Below, piece after piece: positions 28,133-37,937 of a DNA stretch of 64,000 nucleotides (position 1 is its first letter; every line of letters begins with the position of its first letter). Both the position numbers and the translations under genes were made by a program. The notes beneath the pieces are model-generated. The model saw only the letters and a program-made list of their open reading frames with translations, was not told where the DNA came from and did no database searches. Origin of the DNA: Adhaeribacter arboris (lineage in GTDB: Bacteria > Bacteroidota > Bacteroidia > Cytophagales > Hymenobacteraceae); contig NZ_PYFT01000001.1 in NCBI RefSeq assembly GCF_003023845.1, forward strand, positions 1,984,001-2,048,000, read 5' to 3'.

Positions 28133-31100
28133 ATGTATAACCCTGTCGCCACTTACCGACTACAATTTCATAAAGAATTTACTTTCCAGGATTTTGAAAA
28201 AATAATTCCTTACCTGCAAAAACTGGGAGTAAGTACTATTTACGCCTCCCCAATTCTGGAAGCTACTCCCGGTAGTACCCACGGCTACGACGGTGTTAAT
28301 CCGCACCGCCTGAACCCGGAAATCGGGAACGAAGAGCAGTTAAAAGACTTAAGCAAAAAATTAAAAGAACACGGCGTGGGCTGGCTGCAGGATATTGTTC
28401 CCAATCACATGGCTTTTCATCCGCAGAATGCCTGGTTGATGGATGTGCTGGAAAAAGGGCCGCAGTCGGAATATGCCCCATTTTTTGATATAACGCAAAC
28501 CAGCGATACCATGAAGGGCCGGCTAATGGTACCTTTCCTGGGAGCAACCTTGGAGGAGGTGATCCAGAATAAAGAGTTAAAAGTAGCCTACCACGAAGAA
28601 CAGCAGCGACTGGTGTTACAATACTACAACAGTGCTTACCCTTTGGGCTTCCACTCCTACGAAACCATTCTGGAATATGGAGAACCCACCCAGGCTATTC
28701 AGCAAATTTTGGCTACCCTGGAGCAATTGCACCAAACCGAAGAAGCTACTTCCTATACCGCGGCTTTTACCGATTTTCAGCAACAACTGGCTGGTTTAAT
28801 GAAGAATGAGGTCGTAAAATCTTCGATAGAAAAATCACTCGCGGAAATAAATAGTAACCCCGAAAAGTTAAAGAAAATTGCCGATGAGCAGACGTACCGT
28901 TTGTGTTATTGGCAGGAAACGGACCGACAAATTAATTACCGGCGCTTCTTTACCGTGAATGGCCTCATCTGCTTAAATATGCAGGAGCCGGAAGTTTTTG
29001 ATACCTACCACCGGTACATTCAGGCTTTGCGCGAAGAAGGTATTTTCCAAGGTTTGCGCATCGACCACATCGACGGGCTTTACGACCCAAGTGGCTACTT
29101 AGAACAATTACGACAATCGACGGGCGAAGAAACCTACCTGATCGTGGAAAAAATACTGGAACCCGGTGAAGATATTCCTACCAACTGGCCCATTCAAGGA
29201 AACACCGGTTACGATTTTCTGTCGCTGGTAAATAACTTATTTACCCAAAAAAGCAGCGAAGAAGCTTTTACGCAATTTTACCACCAGTTGGTAGGGGAAG
29301 GAGCCGAGGTGCAGGAACAAATTCACGAAAAGAAGGCCTATATTCTGCAAGAACACATGGGTGGCGAACTCGAGAATTTGTATCAACTTTTCCAAGATTT
29401 AGACCTACTGGAAGAAAATTACCTGAATTCTGTGGAGCCAAATGTTTTAAAACAAACCATTGGCGAATTCTTGATACAGTGCCCCATTTATCGGTTTTAC
29501 GACAATAAATTCCCATTATCCGAATCTGAAACAGCTGAGGTGAAAGAAGTTTTGAACCGTATTCAAAATGGTAAACCCGACTTGGCTCCTGCTGCCGACA
29601 TGCTGGAAGAAATACTGCTGAAAAAACCATTAAAAGCCGACGCAGAATATAACCAACGGGTGCAAAAGTTTTACCAACGTTGGTTGCAGTTTAGCGGTCC
29701 GTTAATGGCCAAAGGCGTGGAAGACACGCTTATGTACACGTACCACCGCTTTGTGGGGCACAACGAAGTAGGCGACTCCCCGGAAGCTTTTGGCCATACG
29801 CCCGAAGAATTCCACGAACGCATGTTGGACCGACAAAAAAACTGGCCATTGAGTATAAACGCTACTTCTACCCACGACACCAAACGCGGCGAAGACGTGC
29901 GGGCCCGCCTAAATGTGCTCACCGACTTGCCGGAAGAATGGTTAAAAAAAGTTCAGGAATGGCAGCAACTCACCGCCGAATTAAAACAAGAAAATCAACC
30001 GGACAGCAACGATGAATATTTTATCTACCAAACAATAATTGGCGCTTACCCAATACTAAGCGAAGAAGAGGAAAACTTTGGTCCGCGCCTAGAAGAGTAT
30101 TTACAAAAAGCATTGCGCGAAGCGAAAATAAATTCTAACTGGACCACTCCCAACGAAAAATACGAGCAGGTCACCAAAGCATTCGCGGTCAAATTATTAG
30201 ATAAAAGCACTCCCTTTTGGCAAAGTTTCGAACCTTTTTATAAAAAAGTAGCTGATTTAGGTATTGCGAATTCATTAGCCAAGGTTTTACTAAAATTTAC
30301 TTGTCCCGGTATTCCGGATACTTACCAAGGAACGGAATTATGGGATTTGAGTTTGGTAGATCCGGATAATCGCCGGCCGGTGGATTATGAGCAACGGAAC
30401 CGCTACCTCGAAGAACTGGACGCTTACGATTTGAACAAACAGGAAGCTCTCTGGTCGGACTTATGGCAAAACCGCCACGATGCCCGCCTTAAACTCTGGC
30501 TAACGCGTAATTTATTGCTGGAACGCCGGAACAACGCCGATCTTTTTGCCAAAGGAAAGTATATTCCTCTGGCAGTAGAAGGCACTTACAAAGATAATGT
30601 TTTTGCTTTTGCGCGGCAGCATTTACGGACCTGGTACGTGGTGGCGGTTCCTTTGCATGTAGCCGCTATTTGCCAGGAGCAAGGGGTAGAGGTAGCTGCT
30701 ATCGATTGGAAAGACACTAAAATTATTTTACCGAAAGCAGCCCCCGCCGATTGGCAAAATATGCTGCTCCGGACTTCAGGTAAATACGCCCACGAATTAT
30801 CGGCGCAGGATTTATTTAGTGTATTGCCGCTGGCTTTGCTAAAATTACAAGCCGTAAACGAGCGCGGAGCCGGTATTTTGCTGCACATTACTTCCTTGCC
30901 CTCGCCTTTTGGTATTGGCGATTTAGGTCCGGAAGCCCGGCATTTTGCGAACTTCCTCCACCGTAGCAAGCAAAAATATTGGCAGCTACTGCCACTAAAC
31001 CCCATTGAACAAGGTCAGGGTTATTCTCCTTATTCGTCCATCTCCAGCCGGGCCGGTAATCCCTTGCTTATTAGTCCGGAATTACTGGCGAAAGAAGGTT

Positions 31101-32356
31101 TATTGCCCGGCGTTGATTTGCACCAATATTATTTACCCCAAACCGGTTCCGTAGATTTTCAGGAAGCGCAGCGAGTAAAAGACGAAATTTTAGATCAAGC
31201 CTGGCAAAATTTTAAAGCCGGGGAATTTACTACCTTACAACAGCAGTTTTTGGATTACTGCCTGACCGAAGCGGCCTGGCTCGACGATTTTGCTTTGTAT
31301 ATGGTACTTAAAAGCCAAAACGGCGGCTCGGCCTGGTTCCAGTGGCCGGAAGAATTTAAACAACGGGAATTGAAAGCCCTGGCCGACCTGACCGAACAAC
31401 ACCAGGAAACCCTGGATAAAATTAAATGGGTGCAATTTATATTTGCAAAGCAATGGAAACGGCTGCGCACGTATTGCAATAACCGGGGCATTCAGCTTTT
31501 CGGCGACATGCCGTTTTATATTTCTTACGACTCGGTAGATGTTTGGTCCAACCCGGATATTTTTGCTTTGGACGAAGAAGGCAACATGACCGGCGTAGCC
31601 GGCGTACCACCCGATGCGTTCAGCGACGATGGCCAGCTCTGGGGAATGCCCGTGTTTAAATGGGACGAGTTGAAAAAACGTAACTATGATTGGTGGGTCG
31701 GTCGTTTACGCAAGAACATGGAATTGTACGATATAGTGCGTTTAGACCACTTCCGGGCATTTGCCGATTACTGGGAAGTTCCCGCCTGCGATACTACGGC
31801 CCGCAACGGCGAATGGAAAACCGGGCCGGGCACCGACTTTTTTACTTGCATGGAAAAAGAATTGGGCAGTCTGCCGTTTGTAGCCGAAGACTTAGGCGAA
31901 ATTAACGACCTGGTACTAAAATTACGCGACGATTTTAATTTACCGGGCATGAAAATTCTGCAATTTGCTTTCGGCGACGAAATGCCGCAGAACGATTACA
32001 TTCCGCATAACTACGGTAGAAACTTTATTGCCTACACCGGCACCCACGACAACAACACCGTGCTGGGTTGGTACCGCCAGGAAGGCCATAAATACCACGA
32101 TCAAATGGAACATTACGTTGGCCGTAACCTCACCGAAGACGATATGTACTGGGTTATGAGCCGCTTAGCGTATGCCTCCGTCGCGAAAACTGCTATCCTG
32201 CCCCTGCAAGACGTATTAGGTATCGACGAACAAGGCCGCATGAACACGCCCGGCCAAGGCGAAGGCAATTGGGGTTGGCGTTTACTGCCCGGCCAGATTA
32301 CTCCGGAAGCGGAAAATATTCTGAAAGAATGGACTTCGTTGTATAACCGGGGGTAA
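28133..32356 (+). CDS. treY: Fused malto-oligosyltrehalose synthase and 4-alpha-glucanotransferase
   Basis: A 1407-residue protein of two GH families. Residues 1-~870 are TreY (GH13): PVATYRLQFHKEFTFQDFEK, LQDIVPNHMAFH, Asp311 in GLRIDHIDGLYDP, Glu339 in YLIVEKIL, GNTGYDF and STHDTKRGEDVRARL. Residues ~895-1405 are MalQ (GH77): RGAGILLHITSLPSPFGIGD, QLLPLNPIEQGQGYSPYSS, YDIVRLDHFRAF, FVAEDLGEI and TGTHDNNTVLGW. TreY isomerises the reducing end to trehalose and MalQ disproportionates short maltodextrins, so the fusion would regenerate TreY substrates. It is cytoplasmic, downstream of treZ, with its own leader. Confidence 0.95.
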   Translation: MYNPVATYRLQFHKEFTFQDFEKIIPYLQKLGVSTIYASPILEATPGSTHGYDGVNPHRLNPEIGNEEQLKDLSKKLKEHGVGWLQDIVPNHMAFHPQNAWLMDVLEKGPQSEYAPFFDITQTSDTMKGRLMVPFLGATLEEVIQNKELKVAYHEEQQRLVLQYYNSAYPLGFHSYETILEYGEPTQAIQQILATLEQLHQTEEATSYTAAFTDFQQQLAGLMKNEVVKSSIEKSLAEINSNPEKLKKIADEQTYRLCYWQETDRQINYRRFFTVNGLICLNMQEPEVFDTYHRYIQALREEGIFQGLRIDHIDGLYDPSGYLEQLRQSTGEETYLIVEKILEPGEDIPTNWPIQGNTGYDFLSLVNNLFTQKSSEEAFTQFYHQLVGEGAEVQEQIHEKKAYILQEHMGGELENLYQLFQDLDLLEENYLNSVEPNVLKQTIGEFLIQCPIYRFYDNKFPLSESETAEVKEVLNRIQNGKPDLAPAADMLEEILLKKPLKADAEYNQRVQKFYQRWLQFSGPLMAKGVEDTLMYTYHRFVGHNEVGDSPEAFGHTPEEFHERMLDRQKNWPLSINATSTHDTKRGEDVRARLNVLTDLPEEWLKKVQEWQQLTAELKQENQPDSNDEYFIYQTIIGAYPILSEEEENFGPRLEEYLQKALREAKINSNWTTPNEKYEQVTKAFAVKLLDKSTPFWQSFEPFYKKVADLGIANSLAKVLLKFTCPGIPDTYQGTELWDLSLVDPDNRRPVDYEQRNRYLEELDAYDLNKQEALWSDLWQNRHDARLKLWLTRNLLLERRNNADLFAKGKYIPLAVEGTYKDNVFAFARQHLRTWYVVAVPLHVAAICQEQGVEVAAIDWKDTKIILPKAAPADWQNMLLRTSGKYAHELSAQDLFSVLPLALLKLQAVNERGAGILLHITSLPSPFGIGDLGPEARHFANFLHRSKQKYWQLLPLNPIEQGQGYSPYSSISSRAGNPLLISPELLAKEGLLPGVDLHQYYLPQTGSVDFQEAQRVKDEILDQAWQNFKAGEFTTLQQQFLDYCLTEAAWLDDFALYMVLKSQNGGSAWFQWPEEFKQRELKALADLTEQHQETLDKIKWVQFIFAKQWKRLRTYCNNRGIQLFGDMPFYISYDSVDVWSNPDIFALDEEGNMTGVAGVPPDAFSDDGQLWGMPVFKWDELKKRNYDWWVGRLRKNMELYDIVRLDHFRAFADYWEVPACDTTARNGEWKTGPGTDFFTCMEKELGSLPFVAEDLGEINDLVLKLRDDFNLPGMKILQFAFGDEMPQNDYIPHNYGRNFIAYTGTHDNNTVLGWYRQEGHKYHDQMEHYVGRNLTEDDMYWVMSRLAYASVAKTAILPLQDVLGIDEQGRMNTPGQGEGNWGWRLLPGQITPEAENILKEWTSLYNRG

Positions 32357-32374
32357 CAAGTAATTCGTATTGTT

Positions 32375-32415
32375 AAAAAGCATCTTAACCAATAGCACAG
32401 GTTAAGATGCTTTTT
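32375..32415 (+). terminator. Strong hairpin terminator after treY-malQ
   Basis: A perfect 16-bp stem, aaaaagcatcttaacc against its complement, with a 9-base loop and a T-rich tail, 18 bases after the stop. It closes the glycogen/trehalose cluster. Confidence 0.9.
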
Positions 32416-32565
32416 GTTTTATATCAAATTCTATTTTCCTGAAAACACCCTAGATACATACTCCTTTTAAATTTTTAGAAATTGTTTCCTTTATTTTCTT
32501 TTTATTATTATCGGCTTTTAGTTTTCTTGCGAAGTTATATTAATACGTCGTAAACTTCACAATCC

Positions 32566-33531
32566 ATGCAACATTCCATAAAATCCAGTCTGGTTATTGT
32601 TTTAACTTCGCTGGCTATTAGTTCTTTTATACTAGTTACCGAAAATAACGCTGAGCGCTACCCCATTCACTCAGCGGATTCTACTATCGTTGCGGATTCT
32701 ACGCATACTCTTTTCGCGGCGGGAGCGCAACCCGAATTAATAGCCAAGCAGTTTAAATTTACCGAAGGACCAGCTGTGGATAAGCAAGGAAATGTATTTT
32801 TTACCGATCAGCCCAACGATAAAATTTGGAAATACTCTACGGATGGTAAACTGTCGGTTTTCATGGAAAAAACGGGCCGCTCCAATGGTTTGTACTTTGA
32901 TAAAAAAGGCAATTTACTGGCTTGCGCCGACGAAAATAATCAGTTGTGGTCGATTAGTCCCCAAGGAAAAGTTACGGTGCTGGTGAAAGATTTAAAAGGG
33001 CAAAAACTAAATGGCCCGAACGATTTATGGGTACATCCGCAGAGTGGCGGTATTTACTTTACCGATCCGTATTACCAACGCGATTACTGGACCCGCAAAA
33101 CGCCCGAAATAACCGGTCAAAAAGTTTACTTCCTGCCCAAAGGTAAATCCGAGCCCCTGGTAGCCGACGAAAATCTGGAACAACCCAACGGCATTATTGG
33201 CTCGGGTGATGGTAAAACCCTTTACGTAGCGGATATTAAAGCCAACAAAACGTATAAATACCAAATTGCCCCGGATGGCAAATTAACGAACCGCCAATTA
33301 TTTGTAGAACAAGGCTCCGACGGCATGACGATAGATAACCAAGGCAACGTATACCTGACAGGTAAAGGTGTAACGGTTTACTCTCCTGCCGGCGAAAAAA
33401 TAACCAACATTCCCGTACCCGCTGGCTGGACGGCCAACGTTACCTTTGGCGGTAAAGACCGCAGCCTGTTATTTATTACGGCTTCTGAGGCAGTTTTTAA
33501 ATTACCCATGTTGGTAAAAGGAGTGCAGTAA
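32566..33531 (+). CDS. SMP-30/gluconolactonase family protein
   Basis: A 321-residue exported six-bladed beta-propeller. After an N-terminal hydrophobic signal (LVIVLTSLAISSFILVTENN) the SMP-30 metal ligands are visible in order: Glu in FTEGPAVDKQGNVFFTD, Asn in LNGPNDLWVHPQSGGIYFTD and Asp in GSDGMTIDNQGNVYLTG, with NLEQPNGIIGSGDGKTLYVA between. Such enzymes hydrolyse sugar lactones with a divalent metal. It may act in the periplasm downstream of a sugar-oxidising dehydrogenase, but the heme protein is 17 kb away, so that link is only inference. Confidence 0.92.
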   Translation: MQHSIKSSLVIVLTSLAISSFILVTENNAERYPIHSADSTIVADSTHTLFAAGAQPELIAKQFKFTEGPAVDKQGNVFFTDQPNDKIWKYSTDGKLSVFMEKTGRSNGLYFDKKGNLLACADENNQLWSISPQGKVTVLVKDLKGQKLNGPNDLWVHPQSGGIYFTDPYYQRDYWTRKTPEITGQKVYFLPKGKSEPLVADENLEQPNGIIGSGDGKTLYVADIKANKTYKYQIAPDGKLTNRQLFVEQGSDGMTIDNQGNVYLTGKGVTVYSPAGEKITNIPVPAGWTANVTFGGKDRSLLFITASEAVFKLPMLVKGVQ

Positions 33532-33626
33532 AAAAACAAAATCGCGTAAAACTTATTTCCTTGTAATTTAATTAAAGCCTCCTCTTAAACTTTTTTGTCT
33601 GATTAATAGCACTTGGTTTATAAAAT

Positions 33627-33684
33627 AGGGCTTAATAAAAAAGCGGGTTAGCATTTCTGCTAACCCGCTTTTTTATTAAGCCCT
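33627..33684. terminator. Long perfect bidirectional hairpin
   Basis: A 27-bp perfect stem with a 4-base loop between converging genes. The arms hold A- and T-runs, so it can terminate transcription from both the SMP-30 gene and the membrane-partner gene. Confidence 0.9.
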
Positions 33685-33732
33685 CGCGTGTATTTAATCG
33701 AGCGGTGAGCGGGAATTTTTTGTTAATTTAGC

Positions 33733-34716
33733 TTATTTCACCCGCAGCTTTAATTGATTTCCTTTCTTGTCGTTAATAGAAATTAAGATATCATCGCCGT
33801 TGCGGGTTATTTTAATATCTTCGGCCGCGAGCGGCAGATTAGGATGATCCCGGATAATAAAGGCTTTAATTTGCTCATCCGTCATGGTTTTAAAATCCGG
33901 CGAGGCCGGGTCGTTGCGGAACTTTACCTGCTCTTTTAGGCGGGTGTGGCGTTGCCCATCTTTCAGGGTTAAATCAAAACCGTAATTTCGGCCGGGTTTT
34001 TCGGGTAATTTAGTGGTAATCATACGTTGGCCGCTGGCATCACGAATAATATTAATGTCTATGCCGGTAAGACCTTGCTCCTGAAATTTGGCTTCCACCG
34101 TTTTCTTCAGGTCGGCATCCGAGATATGGGTAGCGTCCATTTCTATTCGCAGCAAATTTTCTAAGGCAGTTTCGTACAAAGGCTGTGAAGTTTGGTGGGT
34201 GATGGGCAAAACGGCCAGGTTCCGAACTCCGGAGATTTGCGCCAGGTTTTGTTGGTAATTTTGTACTACTTCTTTCTTTAAGGCGGGCAGAGTATAGGTA
34301 TATTCCAGCGCAGGGTGACCATTTTGTTTCATTTTCTTTACTACCAATTGGTCTTCCTGCAACCAAGGCAGTTGATTAATGGCCGTAACTGTTGCTTCGT
34401 TCGGATCGTTTACTTCCCAGCGTAATACGGTTCCTATTGGTTCGTTTACTTCTACGGGGTAATTGCAGGCGCCCACCAGGCTTACTAAAAACAGAACGGT
34501 ATAAGCTACCCGGAAAGTTGAACCAAATAAGAATAGCCTCAAAGCTAACCACCACGGTATGGCAGCTACCTTAGAATAATGCCGCTGACGCACCCAGGCC
34601 GCCGTTTGGGGAAAGGAGGCGGTGTAATCTACTTCCTGTAAGGTCTTAAAGTAAGTTTCCAATTCAGAGTTATTATCGGCGGCCGGAGAAAGCGGCGGCC
34701 AGCTTTTTGGTTTCAT
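33733..34716 (-). CDS. Putative anti-sigma-like membrane protein
   Basis: A 327-residue protein with a ~60-residue hydrophilic N-terminus (ELETYFKTLQEVDYTASFPQ), one transmembrane helix around residues 68-85 (STFRVAYTVLFLVSLVGAC) and a ~240-residue extracytoplasmic part without a family I recognise. The start overlaps the upstream ECF sigma gene by 44 nt, the usual arrangement of a sigma with its membrane regulator. A cytoplasmic N-terminus could hold the sigma factor. No zinc-binding anti-sigma motif (HxxxCxxC) is seen, so the role rests on context. Confidence 0.65.
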   Translation of the reverse strand: MKPKSWPPLSPAADNNSELETYFKTLQEVDYTASFPQTAAWVRQRHYSKVAAIPWWLALRLFLFGSTFRVAYTVLFLVSLVGACNYPVEVNEPIGTVLRWEVNDPNEATVTAINQLPWLQEDQLVVKKMKQNGHPALEYTYTLPALKKEVVQNYQQNLAQISGVRNLAVLPITHQTSQPLYETALENLLRIEMDATHISDADLKKTVEAKFQEQGLTGIDINIIRDASGQRMITTKLPEKPGRNYGFDLTLKDGQRHTRLKEQVKFRNDPASPDFKTMTDEQIKAFIIRDHPNLPLAAEDIKITRNGDDILISINDKKGNQLKLRVK

Positions 34717-35275
34717 CGGTTAAATCTCCTGTATAATTTTGAGGGTTTACATTATTTTTTTCGGCGGCCAGAATCAATTCCTTTAACTTCTGGCGGGTAC
34801 GGCTTAGCCGCGATTTAATTGCCGAAAGGCTATTTTCTTCCTGGATTTCGGCAATGTCGGGGATGGAAAAATTACCTAACTCAAACAACAGCAAGGCCGC
34901 TCGTTCTTTCGGTTTTAATTGTGCCAAGCCATGTAAAAGGCGGTTTTTTCGTTCGTTCGCGGGTTCGTCATTTTCCGGAAAAACCGGCGGCAGTTCCAAT
35001 TGGGTTTCCGGCACGGTAGCCGGCAAGGGCAAGAAACGACGCCAAAACTTTTGGCGGCATTGCCGGTAAAAAGTGCGGGTAATAATTTTAAAATACCACG
35101 ACTTAAACTTAGCCGGCTCGCGCAAGCCCGGCAGTTTTTCCAGAGCCTGCACCAGCGATTGCTGCAGCAAATCCTGGGCTTCGTCGGGATGGTGGCAGAG
35201 GGCACGGCAATACTGCAGGGCATCGCAGTAATGCGGCTGCAGCAAGTTTAAGAATTCATCCGGAGTTTGGGGCAT
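34673..35275 (-). CDS. ECF-type RNA polymerase sigma factor
   Basis: A 200-residue sigma-70 family protein. Region 2 is at residues ~20-80 (DEAQDLLQQSLVQALEKLPG, FKSWYFKIITRTFYRQCRQK) and region 4 at ~115-175 (LKPKERAALLLFELGNFSIP, DIAEIQEENSLSAIKSRLSR). The linker is short and there is no region 1 or 3, as in ECF sigmas. It directs RNA polymerase to stress or envelope genes. It is co-transcribed with, and overlaps by 44 nt, the membrane protein downstream. Confidence 0.95.
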   Translation of the reverse strand: MPQTPDEFLNLLQPHYCDALQYCRALCHHPDEAQDLLQQSLVQALEKLPGLREPAKFKSWYFKIITRTFYRQCRQKFWRRFLPLPATVPETQLELPPVFPENDEPANERKNRLLHGLAQLKPKERAALLLFELGNFSIPDIAEIQEENSLSAIKSRLSRTRQKLKELILAAEKNNVNPQNYTGDLTDETKKLAAAFSGRR

Positions 35276-35625
35276 AATTCTTTTCTTTTTATTTGCCTAT
35301 TAGAGCCCGGAGTAATGGAAAAGTCGCAGAAGTTAGGAAGAATTTTTATGCTTGTTAGCGCTATATAAAAAACTTCTTTATTTCTGTATAATGCGTACAT
35401 TTTGCGAAAGTGGTCTTCACCCCAGCCTAGCTGTTACACTAAGGCAGACTAAAGCAATGCTTTATGAATTCTAATCACGTCAATCCAAAGATTGGCTATC
35501 TTGTTAGTCATAAACTAGTAATGCTGCACCTAGCAGAGCTTACAAAATACAGCAACTGCTTTTAAATATTACCGCGTCGGTTGCAATTATTCCTTACCTT
35601 AGTCGGAAAGGATAGTTGGCTTTGC
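35276..35625. other. Divergent intergenic region
   Basis: Between the ECF sigma gene (minus) and a sensor kinase (plus). A TTG at 35581 is in frame with the kinase but I prefer ATG 35626. No recognisable operator or promoter box. Confidence 0.4.
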
Positions 35626-37326
35626 ATGGAACAACCGAACATTGATTTACAAAATCGTTGGCAGCGTTTTTCTTTAATTTTGGCCGTGCTCACCCTGAGC
35701 ATTGCTTGTATAGGATTGGCCGGCTGGTTTTTTCATTCACCTACCTTACGTCGGGGTTTTGGCACCAGCGGAACCATGAAATTTAACACCGGTCTTTGCC
35801 TTTTTCTGGCAGGGTTAACTTTAATTCTTCTCCATCTTCGGAAATTTACCTTTACCCGCCTGTTTGCTTTAAGCATTCTATTCCTTACCGTTATAACAAT
35901 CCTGGAATATGCACTTAATCTGAACTTGGGCATAGACGAATTATTTTTACTGGATCCGGACACCGACCCCAAACTAGAGCCACCGGGTCGCATGTCGCTT
36001 CTAACAGCGGTAAATTTATTTGGTGTAGCTCTGTCGCTTTTGGCCCTATCTTACCGGAAATTTGGTCTGGCGCAACTAGTAACCGCCTTTTTGTTTATTC
36101 TATCTTACGCTACTTTTCTGGGGCATATTTTTGATATTACCCGTTTTTACAGCTTCGGCCGTTTCGCAACTATTGCGGGCCACACGGCGCTGGCTTTACT
36201 TTTTATCAACCTGAGTGTTTTACTATACCGTTCCGATTCGGGTTGGATGAAGACGTTTTCGAGCCCCTTTATGGGAGGTAAATTAGCCCGGCTTTCCTAT
36301 AGTTATTTTATGTTGACAGTACCCGTATTTATGGGCATTTACCTGTACGGGTTAAAACAATGGCAATTTACTCCTGCGTTAGGTATTATTAATTCGTTTT
36401 TAATTATTTGCCTGATTACTATTCCTATTGCCTATATTTTCCTGCATCGCCTAAATAATTTAGATGCGGCCTTACAGCAAGCGAACCAAAACCTGCAAAA
36501 AACCAACGCTGATTTAGCCGGCCGTAATATTGAATTAAACCAAGCTTTAGAGGAAGTAAAAGCCGGTAACCAGGAACTCGCGACCTTGGCGCAGGAAATA
36601 AAGGTAAAAAGTCTGGCTCTGGAGAAGCGTAACCAGGAATTAACCCACCTTAACCAAGGCCTCGACGATGTGGTTTACATGACGAGTCACGACCTAAAAA
36701 CCCCCATCCATAACCTGCAGGTCATCTTTGAAGAACTGCGGCAAGTAACCGCTAATCATTTACCTCCCGACGATCAGCAATTAATTACTATGGGCATAGA
36801 TTCCGTGAGCCGACTAAAACGTACCATTAACGATTTAACGCAGATTATTCGGTCGCAGCAAACGAACACGGCGGCGGCCGAACTCGTTCTGATCGACCAG
36901 GTACTGCAGGAAATTCACCAGGAGTTAGATCGCGAAATTACGGCTACAAGTGCCCTAATAGAGTGGCAGTTATACACGAAAGAGATTGTATTTTCGCGCA
37001 TTCATCTGCGCAGTATTTTGTTTAATTTACTCTCGAATGCTATAAAATACCGTTCCCCGGAGCGGGTACCCACCATAAAAATTCGCGTGGAAGCAATACC
37101 TGATGGCGTACAAATACAAATAACCGACAATGGATTAGGCCTTACCGAAGACCAGCAAGCTAAATTATTTTCCATTTTTAAACGCTTCCATAGCCACGTA
37201 GAAGGCAGCGGCGTGGGCTTGTACATTGTAAAACGGATCCTCGAAAATTACGGCGGAAGCATCCAGGTGAGTAGCAAAGCGGGTGTAGGCACTAGTTTTA
37301 TCATTTTTATTCCGCAAAATAGTTAA
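35626..37326 (+). CDS. Membrane sensor histidine kinase
   Basis: 566 residues from ATG 35626. About eight hydrophobic segments fill residues ~15-280 (LILAVLTLSIACIGLAGWFF, FALSILFLTVITILEYALNL, ALGIINSFLIICLITIPIAY). A coiled coil follows (LQQANQNLQKTNADLAGRNI), then the HisKA phosphoacceptor in YMTSHDLKTPIHNLQ, the N box NLLSNAIKYRSP, the G1 box DNGLGL and the G2 box GSGVGLYIVKRIL. It autophosphorylates in response to a membrane or intramembrane signal. No response regulator is adjacent. The large multi-span input domain resembles none I can name. Confidence 0.93.
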   Translation: MEQPNIDLQNRWQRFSLILAVLTLSIACIGLAGWFFHSPTLRRGFGTSGTMKFNTGLCLFLAGLTLILLHLRKFTFTRLFALSILFLTVITILEYALNLNLGIDELFLLDPDTDPKLEPPGRMSLLTAVNLFGVALSLLALSYRKFGLAQLVTAFLFILSYATFLGHIFDITRFYSFGRFATIAGHTALALLFINLSVLLYRSDSGWMKTFSSPFMGGKLARLSYSYFMLTVPVFMGIYLYGLKQWQFTPALGIINSFLIICLITIPIAYIFLHRLNNLDAALQQANQNLQKTNADLAGRNIELNQALEEVKAGNQELATLAQEIKVKSLALEKRNQELTHLNQGLDDVVYMTSHDLKTPIHNLQVIFEELRQVTANHLPPDDQQLITMGIDSVSRLKRTINDLTQIIRSQQTNTAAAELVLIDQVLQEIHQELDREITATSALIEWQLYTKEIVFSRIHLRSILFNLLSNAIKYRSPERVPTIKIRVEAIPDGVQIQITDNGLGLTEDQQAKLFSIFKRFHSHVEGSGVGLYIVKRILENYGGSIQVSSKAGVGTSFIIFIPQNS

Positions 37327-37334
37327 GCTTTAAA

Positions 37335-37609
37335 ATAAATAACCTACTTTTATTTCTTCTGCTTTTTACCAGTGTCTTACCTGTTTTTCCGCAAAAAAAA
37401 GCCTCCCTCCTTACCTTATTAAAGCCGGCAAATGGTACGATGCCGAGCAAAACGCCTTTTTATCTAATCAGGAAATTTTAATAAAGGGCAATATAATTCA
37501 GGCAGTAGGCCTTCATTTACAAGTACTTAAAAATACCCCAATACCGGAGGCGGGTTAGGCTACTGTAGTACCTGGGTTAATAGATGCCCATGCGCATTTA
37601 TTAGCTTAG
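37335..37609 (+). pseudogene. Amidohydrolase N-terminal relic
   Basis: The remains of a secreted metal-dependent amidohydrolase. A signal-peptide-like frame from an ATA (probably a mutated ATG) at 37335 reads INNLLLFLLLFTSVLPVFPQ and shifts frame at a run of eight A. The second frame reads LIKAGKWYDAEQNAFLSNQE then ILIKGNIIQAVG, meets a stop at 37556-37558, and continues VVPGLIDAHAHLLA with the family's HxH metal motif before another stop. The catalytic barrel is missing. Decay is clear and the remainder to ~37.9 kb is unrecognisable. Confidence 0.8.
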
Positions 37610-37937
37610 AAAAACTACAGATAAGATATATTAAGCGTTCAATTAAATATAAAACAACGGCTTGCCTTATGGCAGATTAAAAAACTGAATTAACCTTGCT
37701 ACGCTAATCGGGAGCGCAATGTCGTTAAGTTAAGGAATGGTACTCTTCAGAAATTTTAACCAGCTACCGATTATCATTCCCAATCCCCTTCGAAGCTAAC
37801 CTTGTAGGGAAAGAATTAAAAGTGTTTTTCAATTAAATGAAACCACTTTTTTCCTGTTTAACCAATTGTCAAAATCGGCTTTATTTTCATCTAATAGCAG
37901 ATTAGAAACTTTTTCTTACAAGATTACTCCGAAGGGG

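Noticed and set aside
37620-37930. More of the amidohydrolase after the second stop
   Set aside because: I tried all plus-strand frames but no further family motif could be read with confidence.
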